NCBI GenBank assembly: GCA_041596515.1
Contig: JBFHIJ010000013.1
Span: 1 to 64,000 of the forward strand
DNA from: JBFHIJ01 sp041596515
GTDB lineage: Bacteria > Bacteroidota > Ignavibacteria > Kapaibacteriales > UBA2268
DNA: 64,000 bases
Reading direction: 5' to 3'
Position numbers and translations under genes: made by a program. The stretch's first letter is position 1; each line of letters begins with the position of its first letter. The notes below the pieces were generated by a model. That model did not search any database. It had not been told where the DNA came from and saw only the letters and a list, made by a program, of their open reading frames with translations. Positions 1 through 9,663 of the stretch are shown here, in pieces.

Positions 1-64
1 AACTTTATAATACTTATAGACCTCACTTAGCTTTAAAGATGATGACTCCAGAGTATATACATAA

Positions 65-93
65 AATCCCCGATAAAAATTTTACCAGGGATT
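65..93 (+). terminator. weak terminator-like hairpin at window edge
   Basis: AATCCC at 65-70 pairs with GGGATT at 88-93, followed by a short T-rich stretch. It could end a gene lying before the window. The rest of 1-303 is AT-rich and I see no gene, RNA or clear promoter in it. Confidence 0.3.
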
Positions 94-303
94 ATTTTGA
101 TAATTAAATCTGTCAACTTATTTTAGGACGTTACAGATATATAATAAGTTAGTATGGTTTGGAATCAATTAAGGTTAGACTATTGTGAGGTTGTTTAATA
201 GATATTCATTTTTTCTTTTATTCCTTTTTTTATATTTTCTAATGCAACCTTAGAAATGGAATCTCGTCTTTATTAGTAGTCCCACAACAATGAGAGTAAA
301 ATC

Positions 304-951
304 ATGGCACCCCAAAAGCTAAAAGAACTCATTTCAAAAGGCGAATCTACTACTCTCGAATTTAAACGAAAGGTAACAACTCCGGAGAAATTTGCCAAAG
401 AAATATCTGCACTGGCGAATACAAAAGGTGGATGGCTTTTAGTAGGCGTAGATGATGATAAAAAAATAGTCGGAGTGCACAGTGAGAAAGCAGAAATTAG
501 TTTGATAGAGACAAGCTGTGAGTTTTTTATAGATCCTCCGGTCGCCTACGAAATAGAAGTTATCCAAGTAAAAAGAAAAGATGTCGTTGCTGTATATATC
601 CCGGAAAGTACCGAAAAACCTCACCATATAGAAGTTTTTAATACTAAAAACAATAAAACTCTCAAACGCTCCTATATCAGAATAGGAGAAAAATCAGTCA
701 TAGCCAGCCGGGAAATGTATCGCCTTATGACATATCGCTCTAATAATACACCTCTGACTTTAAGCATTGGTGATAAGGAGAGAAGGCTTTTCCGCTTTTT
801 AGAAAAGAATGAAAAAGCTACTGTAAAAGACTTTGCAAGGCTTGTTAATATATCAGAGAGACGTGCTTCGCGTCTGCTGATTAGGTTAGTTCGGGCTGGA
901 GTAGTACAGATATTTAATGATTCGAATAGAGACTATTTTTCCTTAACTTAG
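304..951 (+). CDS. AlbA_2/Schlafen-type putative DNA-binding regulator
   Basis: This 215-aa soluble protein opens with an AlbA_2 (Schlafen AAA_4-like) domain, roughly residues 8-130. It carries the family signatures TLEFKRK near residue 17 and ALANTKGGWLLVGVDD near residue 36. The last 60 residues (about 155-212) look like a winged-helix HTH of the kind that follows AlbA_2 in many predicted transcription factors. Known AlbA_2 proteins are mostly predicted regulators, and some sit in defence loci. No ATPase motif is present. It stands alone ahead of glyS, about 90 bp away, so its targets cannot be read from context. The fold assignment is firm and the function is inference. Confidence 0.75.
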   Translation: MAPQKLKELISKGESTTLEFKRKVTTPEKFAKEISALANTKGGWLLVGVDDDKKIVGVHSEKAEISLIETSCEFFIDPPVAYEIEVIQVKRKDVVAVYIPESTEKPHHIEVFNTKNNKTLKRSYIRIGEKSVIASREMYRLMTYRSNNTPLTLSIGDKERRLFRFLEKNEKATVKDFARLVNISERRASRLLIRLVRAGVVQIFNDSNRDYFSLT

Positions 952-958
952 CAAAAGA

Positions 959-990
959 TTAGGCATTTTAGCACCATTCTTATAAATTTG
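959..990 (+). promoter_or_regulatory. Bacteroidota-type promoter of glyS
   Basis: TAAATTTG at 983-990 matches the -7 consensus TAnnTTTG. TTAG at 959-962 lies 20 bp upstream as a one-mismatch -33 element (TTTG). It would give a leader of roughly 45 nt before the start at 1041. Confidence 0.45.
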
Positions 991-1040
991 TACTATGGCG
1001 TAGTGCGAAATCAAATATTTTATATATAAGGATTAAGTAA

Positions 1041-2462
1041 ATGTACAAATTAGATACTATAATCTCTTTGGCTAAAAGGAGAGGATTTGTATTTCAGTCT
1101 TCTGAAATTTACGGTGGTTTAAATGGTTGCTGGGATTACGGGCCATTAGGTGTAGAGCTTCTACTAAACTTGAAAGATTCGTGGTGGAAAGCTATGACTT
1201 TTAGAGATGATGTGGAAGGCCTGGATGCTTCTATATTGATGCACCCACGCACTTGGGAAGCTTCCGGTCACACTAAGCAGTTCTCTGACCCAATGATAGA
1301 TAATAAAACAAGTAAGTCTCGCCACAGAGCAGATAACCTGATAGAAGAGTTTATCCAAAAAATGCGCAAGAAAAAGAAAGCAGAACTTGCTGATGAAATT
1401 GAAGCAGCTCTTGCAAAATGTGATGAAAACTCTGACTATCACGATATCATCATGAAATATGAAATTAAAGATCCTATTTCAGGCACTATGGACTGGACAG
1501 AAGTAAGAAACTTCAACCTTATGTTCAAAACATTTGTTGGCCCTGTGGAAGATACAGGTTCTACAGTCTTTCTTAGACCTGAATCAGCGCAAGGTATCTT
1601 TGTGAACTTTAAAAATGTTATGGAAACTGCTCGCCAGAAAGTGCCATTTGGTATTGCTCAGATTGGTAAAGCTTTCCGTAATGAAATTAATACTAAAAAC
1701 TTCCTATTCCGTACTCGCGAATTTGAACAAATGGAAATGCAATACTTCTGCAAACCGGGCACTGAATTCGAATGGTTTGACTACTGGAAAGAAAGAAGAT
1801 GGAACTGGTACCTTTCTCTTGGCATGAAAGCAGAAAAAATGAGATGGAAAGACCACGATAAATTAGCTCACTATGCTAATAAAGCTACTGATATCGAATT
1901 TGAATTCCCATTCGGTTGGGGAGAAATAGAAGGTATCCACTCTCGCACAGATTTTGACTTGCGTTCGCATTTCGAGCATTCCAACAAAAAAATGGAATAT
2001 GTGGATACAGTGAACAAAGACAGATTTATTCCGTATGTAGTAGAAACATCCGGTGGTGTTTCTCGTGGATTGATGGCATTCCTTTGCAATGCTTACGACG
2101 AAGAAAAAGTAACAGATGAAAAAGGAAAAGAAGAAGTAAGAACAGTTCTTAGATTCCATCCACGATTAGCTCCTGTTACTGTGGCAGTGTTCCCGCTTGT
2201 AAATAAAGACGGCATGCCTGAAAAAGCGCATCTGATTTACAAAGATTTGCAGCAGCACTTCAAAGCTCAGTACGACACCTCAGGTGCAATAGGCAGAAGA
2301 TACCGCCGTCAAGATGAAATAGGTACTCCGTTCTGCGTTACTGTAGATGGTCATACTTTGGAAGACGATACAGTTACGGTAAGAGAAAGAGACACAATGG
2401 TGCAAGAAAGAGTTTCAGTTGACAAACTAAAAACTTACTTGTTTGATAAAATGACTAAATAA
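1041..2462 (+). CDS. glyS: glycyl-tRNA synthetase, alpha2 type
   Basis: Charges tRNA-Gly with glycine using ATP in the cytoplasm. The 473-aa chain is the single-polypeptide homodimeric class II enzyme (GlyQS, the archaeal/eukaryotic-like form), not the alpha2beta2 GlyQ/GlyS pair of Proteobacteria. Visible motifs are GLNGCWDYGPLGVEL near residue 27, motif 2 (FRNEINTKNFLFRTREFEQ) near 212, motif 3 (ETSGGVSRGLMAF) near 336, and a C-terminal anticodon-binding domain from about 375 (LAPVTVAVFPLV). Length is normal. The S41 peptidase gene follows after 13 bp and is probably co-transcribed. The assignment is secure. Confidence 0.95.
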   Translation: MYKLDTIISLAKRRGFVFQSSEIYGGLNGCWDYGPLGVELLLNLKDSWWKAMTFRDDVEGLDASILMHPRTWEASGHTKQFSDPMIDNKTSKSRHRADNLIEEFIQKMRKKKKAELADEIEAALAKCDENSDYHDIIMKYEIKDPISGTMDWTEVRNFNLMFKTFVGPVEDTGSTVFLRPESAQGIFVNFKNVMETARQKVPFGIAQIGKAFRNEINTKNFLFRTREFEQMEMQYFCKPGTEFEWFDYWKERRWNWYLSLGMKAEKMRWKDHDKLAHYANKATDIEFEFPFGWGEIEGIHSRTDFDLRSHFEHSNKKMEYVDTVNKDRFIPYVVETSGGVSRGLMAFLCNAYDEEKVTDEKGKEEVRTVLRFHPRLAPVTVAVFPLVNKDGMPEKAHLIYKDLQQHFKAQYDTSGAIGRRYRRQDEIGTPFCVTVDGHTLEDDTVTVRERDTMVQERVSVDKLKTYLFDKMTK

Positions 2463-2475
2463 ACTAAAGACCTAT

Positions 2476-4080
2476 ATGAAAAGCTCAAAGCTTAAAATAA
2501 TGATTATTACAATAACTGCTGTGCTCTTTATGGGTGCAGCAGATTTGTATTATCTAAAAATAAACGAAGCATTCGATTCATTCTCTGCTGTGTTTGAGGC
2601 AGTATCGGCGAATTATGTAGTAAAAACAGACCCTGATTTGCTACTTAAAGATGCAGTCGATGGCATAACTTCAGGTTTGGATAAGTATACAGAATACTAT
2701 GATAACGAAGATTTAGATAATATTGAATTTCTGACTCATGGTACTTATGTAGGTTTTGGTTTTTCTGTAAAAACGATAGACAGTATGCTGACTATAACAG
2801 ATGTAGTTCATGGTTACTCTGCTTTTAATTCCGGCATAAAGCCCGGTGACCGAATTGTAAGTATCGATACAAATCGGGTCATTAATTTGAAGGCAGGAGA
2901 CTTGAAGCAATACACAAGGGGAGAGGCAGGTTCTCAATCCACATTTAGAGTCTGGAAGTTAGCAGAGAAAGATACATTAGATTTACTTCTCACGAGAAAT
3001 GTTATCACAGTTCCGAATATAGATTTTTATGATTTGCTGAAAGGTGATGTAGCTTATATTAAATTGACTCGGTTCACCTCTCAGACATTGACAGAATTTA
3101 AGGCTGCCTTGAGAGAACTCTCCTCTAAAGTACCTCTGAACGGACTGGTGCTGGATTTACGTGGAAATCCGGGAGGATTGCTCAGTGCTGCAGTTAATAT
3201 ATGTGAGATGTTTCTGCCACGGGGAGATGTAATAGTCAAAACTAAAGGCTACGCTGCCCGCTCTAAAAGAGAATATAGAGTTATGGATACACCTGAATAT
3301 CCCAATCTGCCACTGGCAGTGCTTATAGACGAAGGTTCTGCAAGTGCTAGCGAAGTGCTCGCTGGAGCAATTCAAGACCACGACAGAGGTGTTATACTCG
3401 GCAGGAAGTCATTTGGGAAAGGCTTAGTGCAGTCTGTAATAACTTTGCCAAATAAAGCAGAAATGAAGATAACTACTGCCAGATACTTTACGCCATCCGG
3501 CAGGTGCATTCAGAAGTCTGGTTTTGGTGGCAAGCACGTTGAAAATGTAATCCATAAAGACAGTATATTTTACACGGAGGGTGGCAGACCTGTACTGGAA
3601 TCAGACGGTATATCACCTGATACATCATATTCAGATTATAAATTTGAATATATTGTAGAAGATGCTGTCGCTTCCAGTTTAGTTTTTGAATTTGTAAACT
3701 ATTTGGAAAATAATCGTATTACTAATATAGATATTAATACTTTTATTGAGTGGTTAGACAAAACAGAGAAGTATAATAATTTCTTTTTAGCAAAAGAATC
3801 AAATAAATTGAAATCATCTTTTGAAGATTACGGCATAGATCCGAATATACTCACTGACAATTTGTGGAAAAGTATAAAACAAATAATTGTAACTTCAAAA
3901 GAAGATATTTTATCCAGAATTGCCATCGAAAAAGCAAAGCGAGAAACTTCTGATGAGAAGTATAAACATCTTATAATTCAAGATGATAAAGAATTAGACT
4001 TTGCATTGTCCTTACTTAGTGAGGATACTTACAAACATTTGCTTTTAAATCATTCTAAAGATAGCATTAACAGACATTAA
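2476..4080 (+). CDS. S41 C-terminal processing peptidase with PDZ domain
   Basis: A periplasmic or envelope serine protease of the CtpA/Prc family, which cleaves proteins at their C termini. An N-terminal hydrophobic segment (about residues 8-25) is a signal or anchor. A PDZ domain lies at about 85-170, and the S41 domain at about 185-350 carries the Ser/Lys dyad. The serine is in DEGSASASE (about Ser290) and the lysine 25 residues on in FGKGLVQ (about Lys315). The C-terminal 170 residues are helical and charged, a typical extension in Bacteroidota members. The substrate is unknown. It follows glyS by 13 bp. Confidence 0.9.
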   Translation: MKSSKLKIMIITITAVLFMGAADLYYLKINEAFDSFSAVFEAVSANYVVKTDPDLLLKDAVDGITSGLDKYTEYYDNEDLDNIEFLTHGTYVGFGFSVKTIDSMLTITDVVHGYSAFNSGIKPGDRIVSIDTNRVINLKAGDLKQYTRGEAGSQSTFRVWKLAEKDTLDLLLTRNVITVPNIDFYDLLKGDVAYIKLTRFTSQTLTEFKAALRELSSKVPLNGLVLDLRGNPGGLLSAAVNICEMFLPRGDVIVKTKGYAARSKREYRVMDTPEYPNLPLAVLIDEGSASASEVLAGAIQDHDRGVILGRKSFGKGLVQSVITLPNKAEMKITTARYFTPSGRCIQKSGFGGKHVENVIHKDSIFYTEGGRPVLESDGISPDTSYSDYKFEYIVEDAVASSLVFEFVNYLENNRITNIDINTFIEWLDKTEKYNNFFLAKESNKLKSSFEDYGIDPNILTDNLWKSIKQIIVTSKEDILSRIAIEKAKRETSDEKYKHLIIQDDKELDFALSLLSEDTYKHLLLNHSKDSINRH

Positions 4081-4196
4081 GCGGTTAAGTGCTAAAAAGA
4101 TATTATATTTGCGACGATATAAGCTAATATATTTTGGCTTGTATCGTTATTATATTGACTTATTTATACAATAAAGTTATATACATTGGTTTATCT

Positions 4197-5057
4197 ATGC
4201 GGATAACAAAACAATATACGAATCGCGAGAGTCAGTCTCTTGACAAATACCTTCAGGAAATTGGAAGGGTAGAACTCCTACATCCCGAAGACGAGATCGA
4301 GTTAGCCCAATTAATTAAAAAAGGCGGTTACGAAGGTAAAAGAGCACTTGAAAGGCTTGTGAAAGCCAACTTACGATTTGTAGTTTCGGTTGCGAAACAA
4401 TATCAAAATCAAGGTCTATCCCTTGGTGATTTAATCAATGAAGGGAACTTAGGGCTAATCAAAGCTGCGAAAAGGTTTGATGAGACTCGAGGGTTTAAAT
4501 TTATTTCTTACGCTGTTTGGTGGATTAGGCAGTCTATTTTGCAAGCATTAGCTGAGCAATCTCGTATCGTCAGACTTCCTCTGAATAGAGTTGGTGCTTT
4601 GAACAAAATTGGTAAGAAATTTAGCGAATTGGAACAGGAATTCGAAAGAGAGCCTACTGCGGCTGAGCTTGCAGAAGAGCTTAACATGAGTGTTTCTGAA
4701 ATCGCTGAAACTATCAAAATATCAGGCCGACATCTATCTGTGGATGCTCCTTTCGTGCAAGGTGAAGATAACCGTTTGCTCGACGTGCTCCCTAATGAAC
4801 AGCAGCCACCCCCCGATTCCGAGCTAATACGCGAATCTTTAAAGCGAGAAGTGCAGCAAGTACTGACAACGCTTTCTACAAGAGAAAGTGAAGTCATTAA
4901 GTTGTATTTCGGCTTAGAAGATCAGTGCTTAACTTTGGAAGAAATTGGTGAGAAATTTGGACTTACTCGCGAACGAGTAAGACAGATTAAAGAAAAGGCA
5001 ATCAGAAGATTGCGCCATGCTTCAAGGTCAAAAACTTTAAGAGCATATCTGGGATAA
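4197..5057 (+). CDS. rpoD: primary sigma-70 factor, short Bacteroidota form
   Basis: Directs RNA polymerase to housekeeping promoters. I chose the ATG at 4197, which gives 287 aa. An in-frame upstream TTG at 4134 would add 21 hydrophobic residues that do not belong to the family. The protein starts at region 1.2 (SLDKYLQEIGRVELLHPEDE), has region 2 with KFISYAVWWIRQSILQAL, region 3, and region 4 with TLEEIGEKFGLTRERVRQIK. Region 1.1 is absent, as known for the Bacteroidota primary sigma. A TATATTTG at 4104-4111 could be its -7 box. lipA begins 10 bp after its stop. Confidence 0.92.
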   Translation: MRITKQYTNRESQSLDKYLQEIGRVELLHPEDEIELAQLIKKGGYEGKRALERLVKANLRFVVSVAKQYQNQGLSLGDLINEGNLGLIKAAKRFDETRGFKFISYAVWWIRQSILQALAEQSRIVRLPLNRVGALNKIGKKFSELEQEFEREPTAAELAEELNMSVSEIAETIKISGRHLSVDAPFVQGEDNRLLDVLPNEQQPPPDSELIRESLKREVQQVLTTLSTRESEVIKLYFGLEDQCLTLEEIGEKFGLTRERVRQIKEKAIRRLRHASRSKTLRAYLG

Positions 5058-5066
5058 AAATATTAC

Positions 5067-5933
5067 ATGAGCAATGTTCAACATGAAAGGCCGGCAAGAC
5101 AAAGTCGGCCTTCTTGGTTAAAGATAAAACCGCCCGCAGGTGAGAACTACAAAGAAATCAAAACCCTGATGAGCGGTCACAAACTACACACTGTATGCCA
5201 GGAAGCTAAGTGCCCTAATCTATCAGAATGTTGGGCTGCCAAAACAGCTACTTTCCTAATTTTAGGTGACATTTGCAACAGAGCATGCAGATTCTGTGCT
5301 GTTAAAACCGGCAAGTCTTTATTACCTGATGAAAATGAACCTGATAATCTGGCAGAGACTGTTAAGTCTATGGGGCTTAAGCATGTGGTTATTACTTCAG
5401 TAACCAGAGACGATCTCCAAGACGGAGGCGCTGAGCACTGGGCTAAAGTTATTTCTAAAACTAAAGAGCTTAATCCTGAAATTACGATGGAAGTACTTAT
5501 TCCGGATTTTCAGGGAGATAAGCAGGCTCTTTATACTGTGCTCGAAGCAACCCCGGACGTACTCAATCATAACGTAGAAACGGTACCGAGACTATACTCT
5601 AAGGTTCGCCCCAAAGCAGATTTTCAGCAGTCGCTTGATGTGCTGAGATGGGCTAAAGAGAAAGGCTTTCGCACCAAAACCGGCATTATGGTCGGACTTG
5701 GTGAGACTAAGGAAGAAGTTATCGAAGTAATGAAGCAAATAAGAAATGCGAATGTAGATATTATGACCATTGGTCAGTATCTTCAGCCCACCAAAGAGCA
5801 TCTTCCGGTGGAAGAGTATGTCTCATTGCGTCGCTTCGACGAATATAAACAAATTGGTTTGGAAATGGGGTTCGATTACGTAGAATCTGCTCCATTGGTG
5901 AGGAGTTCCTACCATGCCCACAAGCACCTCTAA
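5067..5933 (+). CDS. lipA: lipoyl synthase
   Basis: A radical-SAM enzyme that inserts two sulfurs into octanoyl groups on lipoyl domains of 2-oxoacid dehydrogenases and the glycine cleavage H protein. The sacrificial auxiliary cluster cysteines are C44, C49 and C55 (CQEAKCPNLSEC). The radical-SAM cluster cysteines are C70, C74 and C77 (CNRACRFC). The C-terminal RSSYHA supplies the conserved serine ligand. At 288 aa it is full length. No octanoyltransferase (lipB) is nearby. It overlaps the next gene by 20 bp, so the two are translated from one mRNA. Confidence 0.96.
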   Translation: MSNVQHERPARQSRPSWLKIKPPAGENYKEIKTLMSGHKLHTVCQEAKCPNLSECWAAKTATFLILGDICNRACRFCAVKTGKSLLPDENEPDNLAETVKSMGLKHVVITSVTRDDLQDGGAEHWAKVISKTKELNPEITMEVLIPDFQGDKQALYTVLEATPDVLNHNVETVPRLYSKVRPKADFQQSLDVLRWAKEKGFRTKTGIMVGLGETKEEVIEVMKQIRNANVDIMTIGQYLQPTKEHLPVEEYVSLRRFDEYKQIGLEMGFDYVESAPLVRSSYHAHKHL

Positions 5934-6702
5934 AATAAAAATTACAGTACTCGGCAGTGGCACTTCTATGGGAGTGCCAACTATTGGCTGTGAGTGCCCT
6001 ACTTGCACCTCCGATGATCCTAAGGATGTTCGTTTGAGAAGTTCCCTATTAATTGAATCAGAAACTACAACTGTTTTAATAGATACATCCTCTGACTTCA
6101 GAGCCCAGATGCTAAAGCATAAAGTCAAAAAATTAGATGCAGTGATGTTTACACATCATCATTTTGACCACATTAGTGGCTTTGACGATATTCGGGCATA
6201 TAACTTTATCCATAAGGCATCTATACCCGTATACATCACTCAGAAGACTTTAAAAGAGCTAAAACGAGTATTTGTTTATGCATTTGAAGTTCCTGAGCAG
6301 ATAGGAGGCGGGGTTCCTCTATTTGATGTTAATATTATAGAAGCATATTCCACTTTCAAAATCGGCGATATAGAATTTCTACCAGTTAGACTGCTGCATG
6401 GTAAATTAGAAGTAATAGGGTTTATTATTAAAAACTTTGCTTACTGCACTGACACCAATTTTATACCTGCAGAGTCAAAGGAGCTGCTCCGAGGTAAAGA
6501 AATACTAATTATTGATGCTCTGAGATATGAAAAACACGAAACTCATTTCAGTTTGAGTGAGTCATTAGAACTAGCAGATGAACTTGACATAAAGCAAACA
6601 TATTTTACGCACATAGCGCACCAAATCAAACATAGCGAAGTTGAGCGGAACCTCCCTGAGGGCAGAAATCTATCCTACGATGGTTTGGTTATTAATATAT
6701 AG
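5914..6702 (+). CDS. MBL-fold metallo-hydrolase, PhnP-like
   Basis: A 262-aa metallo-beta-lactamase-fold phosphodiesterase-like hydrolase. Its N-terminal glycine-rich strand (LGSGTSMGVPTIGCECPTC) and the HxHxDH-type motif THHHFDHISGFDD near residue 75 are those of the PhnP/cyclic-phosphate phosphodiesterase branch, including the C-x-C-x2-C cluster that can bind structural zinc. Later metal ligands are plausible at LLHGKLE, YCTDTNF and FTHIAHQ. The real substrate is unknown. There is no phosphonate operon here, and the gene overlaps lipA by 20 bp, an arrangement that suggests a house-cleaning role. Confidence 0.85.
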   Translation: MPTSTSKIKITVLGSGTSMGVPTIGCECPTCTSDDPKDVRLRSSLLIESETTTVLIDTSSDFRAQMLKHKVKKLDAVMFTHHHFDHISGFDDIRAYNFIHKASIPVYITQKTLKELKRVFVYAFEVPEQIGGGVPLFDVNIIEAYSTFKIGDIEFLPVRLLHGKLEVIGFIIKNFAYCTDTNFIPAESKELLRGKEILIIDALRYEKHETHFSLSESLELADELDIKQTYFTHIAHQIKHSEVERNLPEGRNLSYDGLVINI

Positions 6703-6714
6703 GAGACTAAAAAG

Positions 6715-7137
6715 ATGGGTAAACATACTGTTCAAATAGATGTTGATTATCTTGGTGATTTAAGCTGCCAAGTAACTCATGTGCCTTCCGGTAACTCTTT
6801 TTTTACAGATGCTCCGCTAGATAATAACGGGCAAGCAAGGTACATTTCACCTACGGATCTTGCAGGTGCCTCCATTGCTGCTTGTATCTCAACTATAATG
6901 GGAATAAAAGCAGAAGCAAAAGGTATTGATATCAAAGGTATGAAAGTATCAGTCGTTAAAGAAATGGTTTCGGAACCAACACGCCGTATAGGAAAGTTTG
7001 ACATAGTAATCCGCTTTCCACATAAATTAAATGACAAAGATTTCCAACTACTCTCAAACGTGGTAAAAACCTGCCCGGTATCTAAAAGTTTAGCTCCTGA
7101 GGTAGATATAAACTTTAAGTTTGAGTTTGCGGAGTAG
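6715..7137 (+). CDS. OsmC/Ohr family protein
   Basis: A 140-aa small peroxidase-like protein of the OsmC superfamily. The two conserved redox cysteines are present, C57 in ASIAACIST and C120 in KTCPVSKSL. They reduce organic hydroperoxides in characterised members. Length and order of elements fit the general OsmC (YhfA-like) branch rather than Ohr itself. It follows the MBL hydrolase by 12 bp and an AGGAG ribosome site precedes the ATG, so it is probably the last gene of the rpoD-lipA run. No terminator is obvious in 7138-7251, where it converges with recQ. Confidence 0.85.
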   Translation: MGKHTVQIDVDYLGDLSCQVTHVPSGNSFFTDAPLDNNGQARYISPTDLAGASIAACISTIMGIKAEAKGIDIKGMKVSVVKEMVSEPTRRIGKFDIVIRFPHKLNDKDFQLLSNVVKTCPVSKSLAPEVDINFKFEFAE

Positions 7138-7251
7138 GGGGCATCATTACACAGTGTCTTACTGCAGATAGCTAATTGATGGATATATATAATTGTTTCT
7201 TGCGCTGGAAGTTAAGATTAAGTTGCTTGTAGCAAACTTAAATAAATAGTA

Positions 7252-9468
7252 TTAATACGAATTTTCTTTTTCTCGTAGGACTGCTTTTAGGTATAAACGT
7301 AAACGGTAGAGCTCATCCATGGAGAGTTGACTGTCTATCTCAGTAAAGACTTGAGTTATTCTGTCAAAACCAATAGAGTGGAACGCTTCCGTTGCTGCTT
7401 CCATTAGATATTTAGGTATAAAGATTTGCTTTTTAAAATAGGAACTGGGCAGGTTTTGCCCTTCGTCTATCATATATTCCATAATTCTGTATAAAGCTAC
7501 TGGTTTTAACTCCAATGAATCTATCAGTGAGTCCATACTTTCCTTTGCTTTAACTGCATTAAGAATATTTACACGCGTGTTGCCTCCGGTACCATTAGTA
7601 GTAGTGTTAGTATTTACATTTTTTGTAGCTTTTGGTTTTATTGGAGCGTAATTGGTACCAAAATCAATATTAGTATTCACATCTTTTATGCTTTTTTTGA
7701 TGCAGTATTCTTTGATATGCTTGCTGAAAATGCCACAATACTTTTGGTATTTCTTCTTACCGACACCTGTAACTGCCATCATAGCGTCTTTACTGATAGT
7801 ATAATATTTAGCAAATTCGAGTAAAGTTTTATCTCCAAAAATAGCATAAGGCGGCAGATTGTTGTTATCTGCTAATGATTTACGAACACTCCGCAACACT
7901 TCGAATAGCTCTTGCGAATGAGATTTGGCAACCGGAATTTTGCGTTTAGCTTTGCCTGAAAGATAGCCGAATACAAGCATTTTGCTTTTGAATATTTCTT
8001 TAGATTTGTCATTTATGGCAAGCAAGCCTTCCTGTTCTTCGTATAGGTTTTGTTCCCAAAACTGAGCTACTACTTTCTGCCATTGCTCTTTCGTGTACTC
8101 TTTACCAATGCCGTAAGTTGATACTTTATTCAATTCATTTTTATAAATAGTAGTCGTTATCTTGCCGGTCAAAGTATCTATTACGGTATCTAAATCATGT
8201 TTCTGACCGACTCTATATATGCAGGAAAGGAATTTTTTTGCAGGTATGGTGAGGTCGATAATAGATTCATCTTCTTCGATACAGCAATCGCACATACCGC
8301 AGTTATCCTCGCTGGTTTTTTCTCCAAAGTAATTGAGTACAAAACTTTTCCTACAGTCATTAGTTTCGCAGAAACTAACTATTTTATTGAGTTGAGCTTT
8401 GGCTATTTTCTGTTCTTTTTCTTCTTTCTGATTGATAAAGAATTCTATCTTAAATTTATCAGCATAGCTATACATTAGTAGGCAATTAGCTCGCAGTCCG
8501 TCTCTTCCTGCCCTCCCTATTTCCTGATAGTATGACTCCAGACTTTTAGGTAAGTCATGGTGAACAACAAAACGGACGTTTGGCTTATTGATCCCCATCC
8601 CAAATGCTATAGTGGCAACAACGATATTTACATCATCTTTTATAAAGCGCTCTTGATTGGAATGGCGAATCCTTTCGTTCAAGCCGGCGTGATAAGGCAA
8701 AACAGAATAGCCGTCCCTTTGCAATTTCTCAGATATTTCCTCTGTTTGTTTTCTGGAAAAGCAATAGATAATACCTGACTGCCCCGGAAATCTATTGATA
8801 AATGATTTTAGCTGCTTGTATGCATCATGCTTTTCTATCACCTGAAGGAAAAGATTTTCACGATTGAAAGAAGATATAAAAGATTTATGGTTATTGTAAT
8901 TCAGATTTTTTACAATGTCCTGCCTTACTTTTGGCGTAGCAGTAGCAGTGAGAGCTACGCAAGCCGCATTAGGTAATTTTTGCCTTATTTTGGCAATCTC
9001 ACGATATTCAGGTCGAAAGTCATGTCCCCATTCAGAAATGCAGTGTGCTTCATCAACAGTGATGCAGTCCACCTGTACCATCTCTAAAAGTTCGATAATT
9101 TGCGGTCTGAAAAGTGATTCGGGAGCAAGATAAAGTAGCTTTACTTTACCTTCTCGGACAAGATCATAGTAATAGCGATACTCTTCTTTTGGTATAGAAC
9201 TATTTAGCATTACTGCATCTATTCCATATTCTCGAAGCTGCTCTACCTGATCTTTCATCAGAGAAATAAGCGGTGAGATAACAATAGTCACGCCATCGAA
9301 GATCATAGCAGGAATCTGATAACAAAGAGACTTACCTCCACCAGTCGGCATAATAACCAGTGTATCTTTCTTCTCTAATACATTTGATATAGCCTCGCCC
9401 TGCAGCTCTCTAAAAGCTTTATAGCCGAAGACAGTTTGCAATATTTCCAAATGCTTTGATTTAGACAA
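7252..9468 (-). CDS. recQ: ATP-dependent DNA helicase RecQ
   Basis: A 3'-5' DNA helicase for recombination and fork repair. Walker A is MPTGGGKSLCYQIPAM near residue 40 and the DEAH box is VDEAHCISEWGHDFRPEY near 138. Helicase motif VI appears as QEIGRAGRDG near 318. A zinc-binding RQC element follows with cysteines in CRKSFVLNYF and CGMCDCC near 375-395. An HRDC domain sits at about 525-605. The last 120 residues hold a Thr/Asn-rich linker and a helical tail, slightly longer than in E. coli RecQ (738 versus about 610 aa). Monocistronic on the minus strand. Confidence 0.95.
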   Translation of the reverse strand: MSKSKHLEILQTVFGYKAFRELQGEAISNVLEKKDTLVIMPTGGGKSLCYQIPAMIFDGVTIVISPLISLMKDQVEQLREYGIDAVMLNSSIPKEEYRYYYDLVREGKVKLLYLAPESLFRPQIIELLEMVQVDCITVDEAHCISEWGHDFRPEYREIAKIRQKLPNAACVALTATATPKVRQDIVKNLNYNNHKSFISSFNRENLFLQVIEKHDAYKQLKSFINRFPGQSGIIYCFSRKQTEEISEKLQRDGYSVLPYHAGLNERIRHSNQERFIKDDVNIVVATIAFGMGINKPNVRFVVHHDLPKSLESYYQEIGRAGRDGLRANCLLMYSYADKFKIEFFINQKEEKEQKIAKAQLNKIVSFCETNDCRKSFVLNYFGEKTSEDNCGMCDCCIEEDESIIDLTIPAKKFLSCIYRVGQKHDLDTVIDTLTGKITTTIYKNELNKVSTYGIGKEYTKEQWQKVVAQFWEQNLYEEQEGLLAINDKSKEIFKSKMLVFGYLSGKAKRKIPVAKSHSQELFEVLRSVRKSLADNNNLPPYAIFGDKTLLEFAKYYTISKDAMMAVTGVGKKKYQKYCGIFSKHIKEYCIKKSIKDVNTNIDFGTNYAPIKPKATKNVNTNTTTNGTGGNTRVNILNAVKAKESMDSLIDSLELKPVALYRIMEYMIDEGQNLPSSYFKKQIFIPKYLMEAATEAFHSIGFDRITQVFTEIDSQLSMDELYRLRLYLKAVLREKENSY

Positions 9469-9663
9469 AGTTTTTCCGCTTGTGGTAAGTATAGATTTAA
9501 TAATTATAGTGAATTAGACGGCAAAGAGCAAAAATATTCGCAAGAATGTGGAAAAAGTTTGAGTGGTCATTATAATCATCTCACGAAAATATTTTTTATC
9601 ATACCGCCTTTCACAAGTTATTTTTATAAAAGCATGATTCCTGTTGCATGGTGGAGCAAATAT

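Noticed and set aside
4508..4897. 129-aa minus-strand frame
   Set aside because: It is antisense to the sigma factor and Ser-rich by codon shadowing.
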